Positions 31,501 through 40,163 are shown, counted from the first letter of the stretch. The stretch is 64,000 nt of DNA from Flavobacterium lipolyticum (GCF_020905335.1 NZ_JAJJMN010000001.1:1178001-1242000); one strand, 5' to 3'. The notes: generated from the sequence alone by a model not told the origin. Program-made: numbers and translations.

Positions 31501-31782
31501 GATCTATATTCAACTTTAAGCGGAATTGCTGAAGCTGGTATTTTTGATGCAAGTTTTGTAAAATTAAGAGAAGTTACATTAGGATACCAATTCCCTAAAT
31601 TACTAAACAACACAGTAGATCTTAAAGCTTCTGTTTTTGCGAGAAACATCCTTCTTTGGTCTAAAATGCCAAACCTTGATCCTGAAGCAACACAAGGAAA
31701 CAACAATTTCTCTGGTGGATTTGAGCAATGGACAATGCCACAAACTAAGAGTATTGGTTTTGGACTGAACTTTACATTTTAA
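28597..31782 (+). CDS. SusC/RagA-family TonB-dependent outer-membrane transporter 2
   Basis: The 1061-residue product has the same layout as transporter 1: signal peptide (to about residue 22), carboxypeptidase-regulatory-like domain (GTVSDNAGIPLPGVSVLVKG), plug (VIDGMPVASQADFSTGNG, then LYGLRASNGVILITTKSGK), and barrel ending LNFTF. The first 123 bases differ from transporter 3 at only seven positions, whereas the barrel regions are clearly different. The susD gene follows after 15 bases. The barrel presumably sets a different ligand; none can be named from sequence. Confidence 0.93.
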   Translation: MKLKFNGFLVLFLVLVAQLTFAQERAVSGTVSDNAGIPLPGVSVLVKGTKTATQTDFDGKYSIKAAPNQVLVFSYIGMKAQEVSASSTTVNTKLKDDSVELESVVVTALGVKKSARALGYATQEVKAADITRANNNSLAGALQGKLAGVQITPSSGAPGASSQIVIRGARSFSGNNTPLYVIDGMPVASQADFSTGNGVSGADVANRAVDIDPNEIESINVLKGQAASALYGLRASNGVILITTKSGKNLAQSGKPTITFNTSTSFETISKKPRTQNEYAQGSRGVYDPTQSLNWGPKISELPNDLTYGGNVANAINGGVLRPGKYYVPQRAKAGLDPWVTPQAYDNINDYFNTGFTINNTLNISQSTEKTNYSFGIGNSKQDGIIPETGMNRYTAKAVVDTKLNNEWKTGFSFNYVQTKINKSTSANDGAIVGVFGAPRSYDLKGIGYANPLNAYDQIHFRPTTFNNPYWAAKNNEFSEKTNRVYGNTYIQYSPVISENGSQKLTVKYQAGIDSWTTNYRDIFEYGNKQDLTGQSSSARLRGTTNDVINSLLTVNYNLNITDDFNLNVLVGNEYNHQNTKEYDDLGTALNFGGWPTIGNARTVTASEYRRQIRTVGFFSNAEFSYKNMVFLSGTIRKDIASNMPRGNRSFIYPSASLGFVLTELEGLKGKSFLSYAKLRGSIAEVGQAGNYVGNYYDAPDYRGGFWSGSPINYPLSGGTSSYVPSNLLYDPNLKPQNTKSYEVGVDLKFFNNRVGLDYTYSEQNSTNQIFNVPLAGSTGASAQVTNGGKMLNKVHEITLSTNPIRTADFNWTFNANFSKIDSYVLSLKEGVDNIFLGGFTTPQLRASVGDRFPVIYGAGYLRDANNNIVVDKDGLPRAGAIKALGEVAPKFIIGGSTQFTYKRVSLGAVVDWKNGGKMYSGSNNTMNTYGVDARTADRTTEFVYPGVKDDGTQNDIVIGGTRAKTQQDLYSTLSGIAEAGIFDASFVKLREVTLGYQFPKLLNNTVDLKASVFARNILLWSKMPNLDPEATQGNNNFSGGFEQWTMPQTKSIGFGLNFTF

Positions 31783-31797
31783 TCTAAAAAAAATCAA

Positions 31798-33231
31798 ATG
31801 AAAAATTTAAAAATAACAATAACAGCCGTAATGGCTTTATTCTTATTCCAATCTTGTTCCGAAGACAAAATGGATGAGATAAATAAGAATATAAACAATC
31901 CGACTGAAGTTGCTGCCCGTTTCATCATTACTGATGTAATGGTAAACTCTGCTTTTGCTGTAACCGGATCGGATGCATCATTCTACGGAGGAATATATTC
32001 TGAGCTAAATGCAGGAAGCCATGGCCAAATGTATGAAGCACAAATTAGAAGAAACGACCCACAACTAGCTTCCACTTATAACAATAACTGGAATAACAGC
32101 TACGAACAACTACGAGCATTGAAGGTAATCGTTGAGAAATGTACTACAGGAAATGAAAAAGATAACTATCAGACTCTTGGTGTAGCTCAAATATTATTAG
32201 CTTATAATTTAGCAGTTCTTACAGATCTTTTTGGAGATATCCCTTATACTGAGGCATTAAAACCAGGAGTAATCTTTCAACCTAAAGTTGACAAACAAGA
32301 AGCTATCTATTCAGAAGTATTTAAAAATCTAAAAGAAGGGATTGCCAATCTAAACAAAACCTCAGCTTACGCAAGTTTAGGATCACAAGACGTAATTTAC
32401 GGTGGAGTTTCTTCAAAATGGATCAAAGCTGCTAATGGGTTAATGGCAAGATACACGATGAGATTATCTCTTAGAAAAGCAGATTATCAAGGTGTAATTG
32501 ACTATGTAAATGCTTCTTTTGCAGATGCTGACAACGAATTTAAAGTTACAAACAGCAGTGTCCCAAATCCTTATGCAAGATTCAATACTGACAGAGCTGC
32601 TATAAGTGTAGCAAAAAGCTTCTATGACACCATGCTTGCAAATGGACCAGCTGATGCTCGTACTGCTGCTTCTTTCACAAAAATTAGCGGTGCTGTCAAG
32701 CCTTTTAATAATTCAATCATAGACAAAGATGGGCAAAGATTATATTCTATCTCGGCTTTCATAAACGAAAGAAACCCTATTTACTTGTTAAGCTACCATG
32801 AATTACTATTCCTGAAAGCTGAAGCTCAGGCTAGATTAGGTTTACCTGAAGCACAGGCTACTATGAATGATGCCATTACAGCGGCTTATACTAAAAAACA
32901 AGTAGTTACTTTTACAGCAGGTCAGGCTAATACGTATATTGCTTCTATAGGAGTTTTAACGGGTGATGCTTTATTGAAAAAGATAATGGTAGAAAAACAT
33001 ATTTCTTTCTATGAAAATGAAGGTATCGAATCTTATAACGACATTAGACGTCTACAAGCAATGGGTAACGGAAGTTTTATTCCTATGGTAAATCCTAAAC
33101 CGGAATTATTCCCACAAAGATTTGCTTACGGTCAATCTGACGTTGTTTCGAATTCAAACGTTAAAGAACTATACGGAGACGGTACTTACGTATACAAAGA
33201 AAAAGTTTGGTGGGCTGGAGGTACTAGATAA
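31798..33231 (+). CDS. SusD/RagB-like surface lipoprotein 2
   Basis: The 477-residue product has a lipoprotein signal (MALFLFQSCSEDKMDE, Cys about residue 20) with acidic residues right after the Cys. It shows the family block VLTDLFGDIPYTEALKPGVI, then QPKVDKQEAIYSEVFKNLKE, and ends YVYKEKVWWAGGTR. This is the nutrient-binding lid for transporter 2. It is followed by a very strong terminator. Confidence 0.9.
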   Translation: MKNLKITITAVMALFLFQSCSEDKMDEINKNINNPTEVAARFIITDVMVNSAFAVTGSDASFYGGIYSELNAGSHGQMYEAQIRRNDPQLASTYNNNWNNSYEQLRALKVIVEKCTTGNEKDNYQTLGVAQILLAYNLAVLTDLFGDIPYTEALKPGVIFQPKVDKQEAIYSEVFKNLKEGIANLNKTSAYASLGSQDVIYGGVSSKWIKAANGLMARYTMRLSLRKADYQGVIDYVNASFADADNEFKVTNSSVPNPYARFNTDRAAISVAKSFYDTMLANGPADARTAASFTKISGAVKPFNNSIIDKDGQRLYSISAFINERNPIYLLSYHELLFLKAEAQARLGLPEAQATMNDAITAAYTKKQVVTFTAGQANTYIASIGVLTGDALLKKIMVEKHISFYENEGIESYNDIRRLQAMGNGSFIPMVNPKPELFPQRFAYGQSDVVSNSNVKELYGDGTYVYKEKVWWAGGTR

Positions 33232-33260
33232 TAGTATTTTTCACTTGCAAAACAACTCCT

Positions 33261-33296
33261 AAAAAGGGCGCTTATCATATGATGAGCGCCCTTTTT
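33261..33296 (+). terminator. Terminator after the second susCD pair
   Basis: The 36 bases form a near-perfect 18-pair palindrome: AAAAAGGGCGCT pairs with AGCGCCCTTTTT and an inner TATCAT pairs with ATGATG. It ends in five T, 30 bases after the stop. The symmetry would let it act on both strands. Confidence 0.9.
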
Positions 33297-33299
33297 GTC

Positions 33300-33720
33300 A
33301 TGAATAACTTTGCTGAAACTATAAAAAAACAAAACTCAAACAGCTAGTCCCTTAAAACACAATAACTTATTTGACAAGAGATCTTTCTACAAATTAATTT
33401 TCACAACTTACTTCTCAATATAAAAAAAATCAAAGATTCATTTTTTTTGCTTTATCAGACTATTGCAACAAAATAGCGTCTAACTTTTTGGGGTTGTTCA
33501 TATCAGGATGACCTCTTTTTTATTTTCAAAATGACAAAGGCAAAAGTACACTCAAAAAAGCATCTTATAACATGGATAAAAATCATGAAAACCCTAGCAA
33601 AATCAAGCATTAACACATGTTAAATAAAAAACAAACAAGACAATATTAACCCTTACTTTTTAACATTAAAAAAACACATCTCACAACAAAACTGCAAAAT
33701 GAACAAAAAAAAAGCTTTTT
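33300..33720. other. Long AT-rich gap before the third susC, nothing recognised
   Basis: The 549-base gap between susD 2 and susC 3 begins with a terminator and ends with the shared leader. In between there is A/T-rich sequence with no convincing reading frame, tRNA or repeat. One -7-like TACTTTTG occurs on the minus strand near 33540 but has no -33 partner and faces no gene. An untranslated RNA here cannot be excluded. Confidence 0.5.
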
Positions 33721-33722
33721 AT

Positions 33723-33780
33723 ATTAGGTAGATTAACAAATAATTAAGATTTTTACCAGACTAATTCAAAACACATAAAA
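33723..33780 (+). promoter_or_regulatory. Conserved susC leader, copy 3
   Basis: This is the third copy, with ATTAGGTAGATTAAC and GACTAATTCAAAA ending at the ATG of the third susC. As in copy 2, an A-run and GCTTTTTAT lie just upstream. Confidence 0.6.
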
Positions 33781-36700
33781 ATGAAACTAAAGTTCAATGG
33801 ACTCCTAGTACTTTTATTAGTACTAGTAGCGCAACTTACTTTTGCGCAAGAAAGAGCTGTTTCTGGAACAGTTTCTGACAATACAGGAATGCCTTTACCA
33901 GGTGTTAGTGTATTGATTAAAGGAACAAAAACAGGAACACAAACAGACTTTGATGGTAAATACTCTATCAAAGCTTCTTCAAACCAGGTTTTGGTATTTA
34001 GCTACATTGGGATGAAATCTCAGGAACTAGCTGCTACTTCAACTTCTATTAACATAAAGTTGGCCGATAATTCGGTGGAACTTGAAAGTGTTGTAGTAAC
34101 AGCGTTAGGTATAAAAAAAGCAGATAAAGCTATTGGTTACGCCACAACAAAGGTATCCGGAAATGACCTTAATAAAGGAAACAGTCAAAACCTTGTAAAT
34201 GGTCTTAGCGGAAAAGTTTCTGGTCTACAAGTAACTGCTTCAGGAGGTGCTCCAGGTCAGGCAAGTAGATTAGTAATCAGAGGAGGAAACAAATCAATAA
34301 CAGGAAACAATGAACCTCTTTATGTTATTGACGGAATCCCAATGAGTAATGCCAACGACGGTAACGAAAATGTTGTAACAGGATTTAACAGCCCCAACAG
34401 AGCAGCCGATATCAACCCAAATGATATTGCAACTGTAACAGTACTTAAAGGTGCTGCCGGAGCCGTATTATATGGAAATCGTGGTTCGAATGGTGTTATC
34501 TTAATTACCACAAAAACAGGTTCTGATAAAGCAGGAAAACCTGTTATCGAATTCACTAGTTCTGTAGGTGTGGATAACGCTCTTGTTTTACCTGATTTTC
34601 AAACTGAATATGCACAGGGAGCGAATGGTGTATACCAAGAAGGAGGATCTAGATCTTTTGGACCTAGAATTACAGGACAAACTGTGACAAGTCCTGCTGC
34701 AGGTGCTGCATTAGGATTAGGCCCACAACAAATTCAGTTAAAAGTATTTGATCCAAGAAAACAATTTCTTCAAACGGGAGTAACCTACAACAATAACATA
34801 TCTCTTTCAAATTCAACAGATGCCTACGATATGTTTGTATCTATCGGACAATCAAAACAAACTTCTATTGTTCCTAATCAGGGATACCAAAAATTCAATG
34901 GTCGTTTTAACAGTAACTATAAATTCAGTAGTAAATTTACTGCCGGAGTTAACCTAAGCTACAATGCTTCTAAAGGAGATCTTGCCTATGCAGGACAAGA
35001 CGGATCAAATCCATTTTTCGCCTTATTCCACGCTCCTGTTTCATGGGATTTAAAAGGCTACGGATATCAAAGACCGAACGGAACACAAATTAACTTCCGT
35101 GGAGGAGCCTTTGACAACCCATACTGGACTGCTAACAAAAACTCAGCACGTACGGATAGCCAAAGATATATTACAGGTTTAAACTTCGCCTTTGACGTAG
35201 CTAAAGATTTCAAAATATCTTATCGTCTTGGTAATGACTATTTAGCCGACAAAAGAATTCTCTTTAAAGACATTAACACTGGAGGTAATCCATTAGGAAA
35301 CTTGACTTACGATAATGTTACTCGTCAAGAAACAACTTCTACATTAGCTGCTACATTCAAGAGAGATATTACGGAGAAATTCAAAGCCATTTTAACAGCC
35401 GGGCAAGATTACAATAATAGAACTTTTGAACAATCACAAACTATTGGTACTGAACTAATACTTCCTGGAATTATCAATACAAACAATATCAAGACATTCT
35501 CTCCTGCCTATTTATACAATTCAAGAAGAACCTTGTTTGGAGTATTTGGTGACCTGTCTCTTAGCTACAACGACTATCTTTTCTTAAATGTAGTTGCCAG
35601 AAACGAATGGAGCTCAACATTACCTAAAGACAATAGAAGTTTCTTCTACCCTGGAGTAAGTGCTTCTGTTATCTTCACTGATGCATTCAAAATCGAATCT
35701 GACATACTTACTTACGGTAAACTACGTGTAGGTGTTTCGAAGACAGGTAGAGATGCTGATCCATATTTAACACAACCTGCTTACAGAAAAGCAATATTTG
35801 GAGATGGTTTCACACCAGGTGTAGAATTCCCATTTAATAACCTTGCCGGATATACCATCCAAAATACAATTAGTAATCCAAACTTAACCCCTGAATTCAC
35901 AACAGAATACGAAGTGGGTGTTGAATTAAAATTATTCAAAGACAGAATAGGTATTGACGCATCCTACTTTAGAAACGTAAATACTGATGGTATTATCCCG
36001 TTAGACATTTCTCCTGCAGCAGGTGCTAATGCAACAATCATCAATAGTGGACAAACTAGCTCGAAAGGTTTTGAACTTATGTTAAGAACAACACCTATTC
36101 AAACAAAAGATTTCAGATGGGATGTGTCCTTCAACTTCAGTAGAATTAGATCACATGTTGACGAAACTTATCCAGGTGTAGATAGAATTTATCTTGGTGG
36201 ATTTAGTGGAAACCCAGCTATTTTTGCTGTAAAAGGTGAAAGATTAGGAACAATAATCGGAACCGGATACGAAAGAGACGCAAACGGAAAGGTATTAGTA
36301 GACGACAATGGTATTCCTTCTGTATTAGACGGACAAATTCTTGGCCATACTGAAGCCGATTGGACTGGAGGTCTAAGTACAGCTATTAACTACAAAAACA
36401 TTTACTTCACAGCACTTGCCGACATAAGACAAGGTGGTTACTTATACAGTGGAACTGGTGAATTATTAGATTTTTATGGTGTTAGTGAGCAAACCTTAAC
36501 ACGTAATGACGACTATATTTTCCCTGGAGTAAATGCTACCACAGGAGCTCCAAATAATGTTGTGGTGAAACGTGATGCAAACTGGTATGGATTAGGCGCT
36601 TATCCTAATGAACAATATGTTTATGAAAACAATTGGGTTAAACTAAGAGAAGTTACTCTTGGATACACTTTCAAGTTAAAAGATAAATATATTCGTTCTT

Positions 36701-36861
36701 TGGATTTGGGAGTATATGGACGTAATTTATTTATCTGGACAGATGTTCCTCATATCGATCCGGAATCAAGCTCATTTGGAACTGGTAATGCACAAGGTGT
36801 GTCCAGATTTGCATTCCCAACTACAAGAACTTTTGGTTTCAACCTAAAAGCGCAATTCTAA
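33781..36861 (+). CDS. SusC/RagA-family TonB-dependent outer-membrane transporter 3
   Basis: The 1026-residue product has a signal peptide (to about residue 22), a carboxypeptidase-regulatory-like domain (GTVSDNTGMPLPGVSVLIKG) and a plug (PLYVIDGIPMSNANDGNENV, then LYGNRGSNGVILITTKTG). A barrel follows, ending NLKAQF. Its N-terminal 110 residues are nearly those of transporter 2. The susD gene follows after 11 bases. Confidence 0.93.
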   Translation: MKLKFNGLLVLLLVLVAQLTFAQERAVSGTVSDNTGMPLPGVSVLIKGTKTGTQTDFDGKYSIKASSNQVLVFSYIGMKSQELAATSTSINIKLADNSVELESVVVTALGIKKADKAIGYATTKVSGNDLNKGNSQNLVNGLSGKVSGLQVTASGGAPGQASRLVIRGGNKSITGNNEPLYVIDGIPMSNANDGNENVVTGFNSPNRAADINPNDIATVTVLKGAAGAVLYGNRGSNGVILITTKTGSDKAGKPVIEFTSSVGVDNALVLPDFQTEYAQGANGVYQEGGSRSFGPRITGQTVTSPAAGAALGLGPQQIQLKVFDPRKQFLQTGVTYNNNISLSNSTDAYDMFVSIGQSKQTSIVPNQGYQKFNGRFNSNYKFSSKFTAGVNLSYNASKGDLAYAGQDGSNPFFALFHAPVSWDLKGYGYQRPNGTQINFRGGAFDNPYWTANKNSARTDSQRYITGLNFAFDVAKDFKISYRLGNDYLADKRILFKDINTGGNPLGNLTYDNVTRQETTSTLAATFKRDITEKFKAILTAGQDYNNRTFEQSQTIGTELILPGIINTNNIKTFSPAYLYNSRRTLFGVFGDLSLSYNDYLFLNVVARNEWSSTLPKDNRSFFYPGVSASVIFTDAFKIESDILTYGKLRVGVSKTGRDADPYLTQPAYRKAIFGDGFTPGVEFPFNNLAGYTIQNTISNPNLTPEFTTEYEVGVELKLFKDRIGIDASYFRNVNTDGIIPLDISPAAGANATIINSGQTSSKGFELMLRTTPIQTKDFRWDVSFNFSRIRSHVDETYPGVDRIYLGGFSGNPAIFAVKGERLGTIIGTGYERDANGKVLVDDNGIPSVLDGQILGHTEADWTGGLSTAINYKNIYFTALADIRQGGYLYSGTGELLDFYGVSEQTLTRNDDYIFPGVNATTGAPNNVVVKRDANWYGLGAYPNEQYVYENNWVKLREVTLGYTFKLKDKYIRSLDLGVYGRNLFIWTDVPHIDPESSSFGTGNAQGVSRFAFPTTRTFGFNLKAQF

Positions 36862-36872
36862 TACTAAAATTA

Positions 36873-38321
36873 ATGAAAATGAAAAAAATTGACAACAAAT
36901 ATTTTAAGCGAATATTTCATATCGGCTTAATTACATTGGCGGCGGTATTTGTATCTTGTGAAAATGAGTTAGACATAAACAATGACCCAAACAATCCAAC
37001 AGTAGTTCCATTTGCAACCTTATTATCAGCTGCAGAAGTTAATTTAGCTTATACTCTTGGTGGAGACGGAACAAGAATGCCTGCAAGTATTGTACAGCAT
37101 TATTCCGGACATAGAGGACAGCCTTTAAATTACGGACAATACAATATCACCTCAGGTGATACTGATGGTTTATGGGCAAGCATCTATGACATATTAATCG
37201 ACTTGAGATCAATTGAAGATCAAACTAAAATCACAGGGGACAATATTTACCTTGGAGCTTCTCAAATTCTTCAAGTTTACACTTTCAGCGTAGCAACAGA
37301 TCTTTTTGGAGACATTCCTTATACCCAAAGTTTAAAGGGGGCATCAAATATTACTCCTGCTTACGACAAACAAGAAGCAATCTACACTTCTTTACTTACG
37401 ATATTAGATCAGGCAATCGTAAGCGTGAAAAGCAATACTGGTGCCAAACCAGGAACTGCCGACTTATTATATAGTGGCGATGCTACAAAATGGGAAGCCT
37501 TTGGAAACTCTTTAAAACTAAGATTATTAAATCACCTTAGTAAAAGAAATCCAGGACAAGCGTTGGCATTTTTACAAACTAACCCAAAACTAATTAGCAC
37601 AAATACAGACAATGCTAAAGTAGTGTTTGGAACTACTGCAAATAATGCAAATCCAATCTACCAATTTGATGTTTTATCGGGTAGAAAAGATCAGGCAGTA
37701 TGTAGTACGATTGTCAACAATATGAAAGCACTAAATGATCCTAGACTAACCCTATACTTCTTACCTGTTAAAAACAACCTTGCAGGACTACAGGGGCAAT
37801 ACCTTGGTAACCTTCCAGGGCAGGATTTAGACGACGCAGGAGAGAATTTATTTTCACGCGTAGGATCAGCTTATGCTTCAATTAACTCTCCCGTTACTCT
37901 TATTAGTGCTGCAGAAGTAGAATTTGTTAAAGCCGAAGTTTATTTTAGAGCCAACGATTTGGTAAATTCGAAAATAGCTTATGACAAAGCTATAACAAAT
38001 GACTTTGCTGCAATAGGAGCTACAGGTTTAGCAACTTACACTGCTAACCCATTAGTTGCTTACAACAATACATTGCAAAGAATTATGGAACAAAAATGGA
38101 TCACGATGTATCAAGCTTCTTATGAATCTTTTGTAGACTGGAGAAGAACTGGATTCCCTGTTTTAACTCCCCCTACAACTAACCGTACTAACGGAGTTAC
38201 TCCAAGAAGATTACCATATCCTCAAAAAGAAATTAATGTTAACGGTGCTTCTTTAGCTGCTGGTCCTGGTGTTCCCGTTCCTTATGTAACATTTTTAACA
38301 AAAGTATGGTGGGATAATTAA
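36873..38321 (+). CDS. SusD/RagB-like surface lipoprotein 3
   Basis: The 482-residue product has a lipoprotein signal (FVSCENELDINND, Cys about residue 28) with acidic residues after the Cys. It shows the family block VATDLFGDIPYTQSLKGASN and ends VPYVTFLTKVWWDN. A second ATG two codons in is an equally good start and gives a more usual signal length. It forms the lid for transporter 3 and is followed by a terminator. Confidence 0.9.
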   Translation: MKMKKIDNKYFKRIFHIGLITLAAVFVSCENELDINNDPNNPTVVPFATLLSAAEVNLAYTLGGDGTRMPASIVQHYSGHRGQPLNYGQYNITSGDTDGLWASIYDILIDLRSIEDQTKITGDNIYLGASQILQVYTFSVATDLFGDIPYTQSLKGASNITPAYDKQEAIYTSLLTILDQAIVSVKSNTGAKPGTADLLYSGDATKWEAFGNSLKLRLLNHLSKRNPGQALAFLQTNPKLISTNTDNAKVVFGTTANNANPIYQFDVLSGRKDQAVCSTIVNNMKALNDPRLTLYFLPVKNNLAGLQGQYLGNLPGQDLDDAGENLFSRVGSAYASINSPVTLISAAEVEFVKAEVYFRANDLVNSKIAYDKAITNDFAAIGATGLATYTANPLVAYNNTLQRIMEQKWITMYQASYESFVDWRRTGFPVLTPPTTNRTNGVTPRRLPYPQKEINVNGASLAAGPGVPVPYVTFLTKVWWDN

Positions 38322-38345
38322 TCCTTAAACCTTTATAAATATACT

Positions 38346-38379
38346 AAACCACTCTGTTCACTCAGAGTGGTTTTTTTTT
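38346..38379 (+). terminator. Terminator after the third susCD pair
   Basis: AAACCACTCTG (38346-38356) pairs perfectly over 11 bases with CAGAGTGGTTT (38363-38373), then a run of nine T. The T run sits directly in front of the rlmB promoter. Confidence 0.92.
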
Positions 38380-38395
38380 ATACCAACAATATACC

Positions 38396-38403
38396 TATAT
38401 TTG
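38396..38403 (+). promoter_or_regulatory. -7 promoter element at the rlmB start
   Basis: TATATTTG matches the -7 consensus TAnnTTTG exactly and lies only four bases before the rlmB ATG at 38408. Transcription from here would give a leaderless or nearly leaderless mRNA. No clear -33 TTG is found; the right distance falls in the terminator's T run. Confidence 0.4.
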
Positions 38404-38407
38404 TCAC

Positions 38408-39142
38408 ATGGAAAAAGAACATCAAATATTTGGAATTAGAGCCATTATAGAAGCCATTCAGGCAGGAAAAGAAGTGGATAAAGTATTTATTCAAAAAGAA
38501 ATTTCCGGAGAATTAATGAAAGATTTAATGAAAGTGATGAAACGCGCTAACATTAATTTCTCTTATGTACCTGTAGAAAAACTTAATCGATTAACTCCAA
38601 ATAATCATCAGGGAGCGGTAGCGACCATCTCCCCTATTGGTTTTATTGAACTGGAACATTTGGTTGAATCGACAATCGAATCCGGATCAAAACCTTTATT
38701 TTTAATACTGGATCAGATTTCAGATGCCAGAAATTTTGGTGCTATTATCAGAACTGCTGAATGTACCGGTGTAAATGGAATCATTGTACAAAAAGCGGGT
38801 TCTGCTCCAGTAAACGGAGACACGGTTAAAACTTCGGCAGGAGCGGTATTCAATGTTCCAATTTGCAAAGTTGAACATATCAAAGATGCCATTTTTTACC
38901 TTCAGGGGTCAGGTATCAAAACAGTGGCTGCTACCGAAAAAACAGACCAAAATATATACGACGTACCTTTAAATGAACCGGTAGCCATCATAATGGGGTC
39001 TGAAGACAGAGGTATAAATCCTTCTGTTCTGAAAATTGTTGATGAAAAAGCAAAATTACCTATGTTTGGATCCATTGGATCTTTGAATGTTTCTGTTGCC
39101 TGCGGTGCATTTTTATATGAAGCTGTTCGCCAAAGAAGTTAA
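38408..39142 (+). CDS. rlmB: RlmB/TrmH-family RNA ribose methyltransferase
   Basis: SpoU-type SPOUT enzymes methylate ribose 2'-OH of RNA; RlmB acts on a guanosine in 23S rRNA. The 244-residue product has the N-terminal substrate-binding domain (FGIRAIIEAIQAGKEVDKVF) and the SPOUT knot motifs: LDQISDARNFGAIIRTAEC, IIMGSEDRGI and GSLNVSVACGAFLYEAVRQR. The length fits RlmB. TrmH-like targets other than 23S G2251 cannot be ruled out. Confidence 0.9.
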   Translation: MEKEHQIFGIRAIIEAIQAGKEVDKVFIQKEISGELMKDLMKVMKRANINFSYVPVEKLNRLTPNNHQGAVATISPIGFIELEHLVESTIESGSKPLFLILDQISDARNFGAIIRTAECTGVNGIIVQKAGSAPVNGDTVKTSAGAVFNVPICKVEHIKDAIFYLQGSGIKTVAATEKTDQNIYDVPLNEPVAIIMGSEDRGINPSVLKIVDEKAKLPMFGSIGSLNVSVACGAFLYEAVRQRS

Positions 39143-39189
39143 ATAATATATAGAATTGAGAATTACGATGACAAATTAAAAACAAATTA

Positions 39190-39357
39190 ATGTCTTCCAA
39201 ATATCCTCAAAAACTATTCTTTCTTAAAACCTGTAGCTTAATTGTAGTAGTGTTACTTACACCTTTAAGCTACGGGCAAATAAACATCCTAAGCCCAACA
39301 TTACCTATCCTGCTTTGTCTCAGGCTTAGTCATAATATAATTAACCGAAACATCTGA
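39190..39357 (+). pseudogene. Orphan signal-peptide reading frame, likely gene remnant
   Basis: An ATG at 39190 opens a 55-codon frame. Its first 30 residues (MSSKYPQKLFFLKTCSLIVV, then VLLTPLSYGQ) are a textbook Sec signal peptide, followed by INILSPT. From codon 38 the frame runs into the 3' end of the opposing rhomboid gene and loses any protein-like character, stopping at 39357. This looks like the 5' stub of a secreted-protein gene whose rest was deleted. A short secreted peptide is the alternative. Confidence 0.5.
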
Positions 39358-40065
39358 ATTAAAATAAGTCATTAATTCCTCCGGTTCTTCCTCAACGATC
39401 TCCGTATTTACGAAATTTCCATTCTCATCAAAATGCTTCATAAAAGCATCTTCATTGGGATTAAAATCCGGTTTTTGCCATTCATAAATAATAGGTTTTG
39501 CATACTCAGGGGTTTTGTAAAGTAAAGACATAACAAATCCAGTGATGAAACCTGCCAAATGTCCTTCCCAGGAAATAGTTTTATCCACCTCCGGAAAGAC
39601 ATACCAAATCATTCCACCGTACAATAAGATAACAGATAATGAGAGCGCCACTAAACGATAATAGCCAGTTTGGATTCCTTTAAAAAAAATAAAACTGACT
39701 AAGACGTAAATCAATCCGCTGGCACCAATATGAAAATTTTCACGACCAATAATCCAGGTAATTAGTCCTGAAAACAAAATGCCATAACCAATCACTGCAA
39801 AGGATTGTTTAGGATAGAAAAATTGCAGCGCCGCCAATAATACCAAAAGAGGAATAGAGTTATTGTATAAATGGCTTAAATTTTCATGAATAAAAGGACT
39901 GAGCAAAACACCCTGCAAACCTGACAGATCTCTTGGATAGACTCCATATTGATAAAAGTCGAAATCAAAGCGTATCTGAACCCAGTACACGATCCATAAA
40001 AAAAGAACAAAAAATACCGGAAGACCAATAACTGCAGTCGTAAATTTAAAATGGTTGTCGTTCAT
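39301..40065 (-). CDS. Rhomboid-family intramembrane serine protease
   Basis: Rhomboids cut membrane proteins within the bilayer. The 254-residue product has about six hydrophobic spans and the catalytic pair: Ser in GASGLIY and His in WEGHLAGFITG. The early SPFIHENLSHLYNNSIPL region matches the HxxxxHxxxN-type motif of the family. A soluble tail of about 60 acidic residues follows the last span. The substrate is unknown. It converges on rlmB, and its stop lies inside the orphan frame. Confidence 0.9.
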   Translation of the reverse strand: MNDNHFKFTTAVIGLPVFFVLFLWIVYWVQIRFDFDFYQYGVYPRDLSGLQGVLLSPFIHENLSHLYNNSIPLLVLLAALQFFYPKQSFAVIGYGILFSGLITWIIGRENFHIGASGLIYVLVSFIFFKGIQTGYYRLVALSLSVILLYGGMIWYVFPEVDKTISWEGHLAGFITGFVMSLLYKTPEYAKPIIYEWQKPDFNPNEDAFMKHFDENGNFVNTEIVEEEPEELMTYFNSDVSVNYIMTKPETKQDR

Positions 40066-40163
40066 AATTTTTAAGGTAAATTTATAATGATGACATCAAA
40101 AAACTATCCAATTACAATTTACTGATAATTTGTCAGCTAATTGGAATATTCTTAAACCCTGTT

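Noticed and set aside
33261..33296. Palindrome as an operator or attachment site
   Set aside because: Its position 30 bases after a stop codon and the flanking A and T runs fit an intrinsic terminator better.
33530..33545. TACTTTTG on the minus strand in the gap before the third susC
   Set aside because: It has no TTG at the right distance and no gene faces it on that strand.
23556..38321. Polysaccharide utilisation locus with a named sugar
   Set aside because: No glycoside hydrolase, lyase, sulfatase or sensor-regulator gene is present next to the three susCD pairs, so a sugar substrate is not supported.
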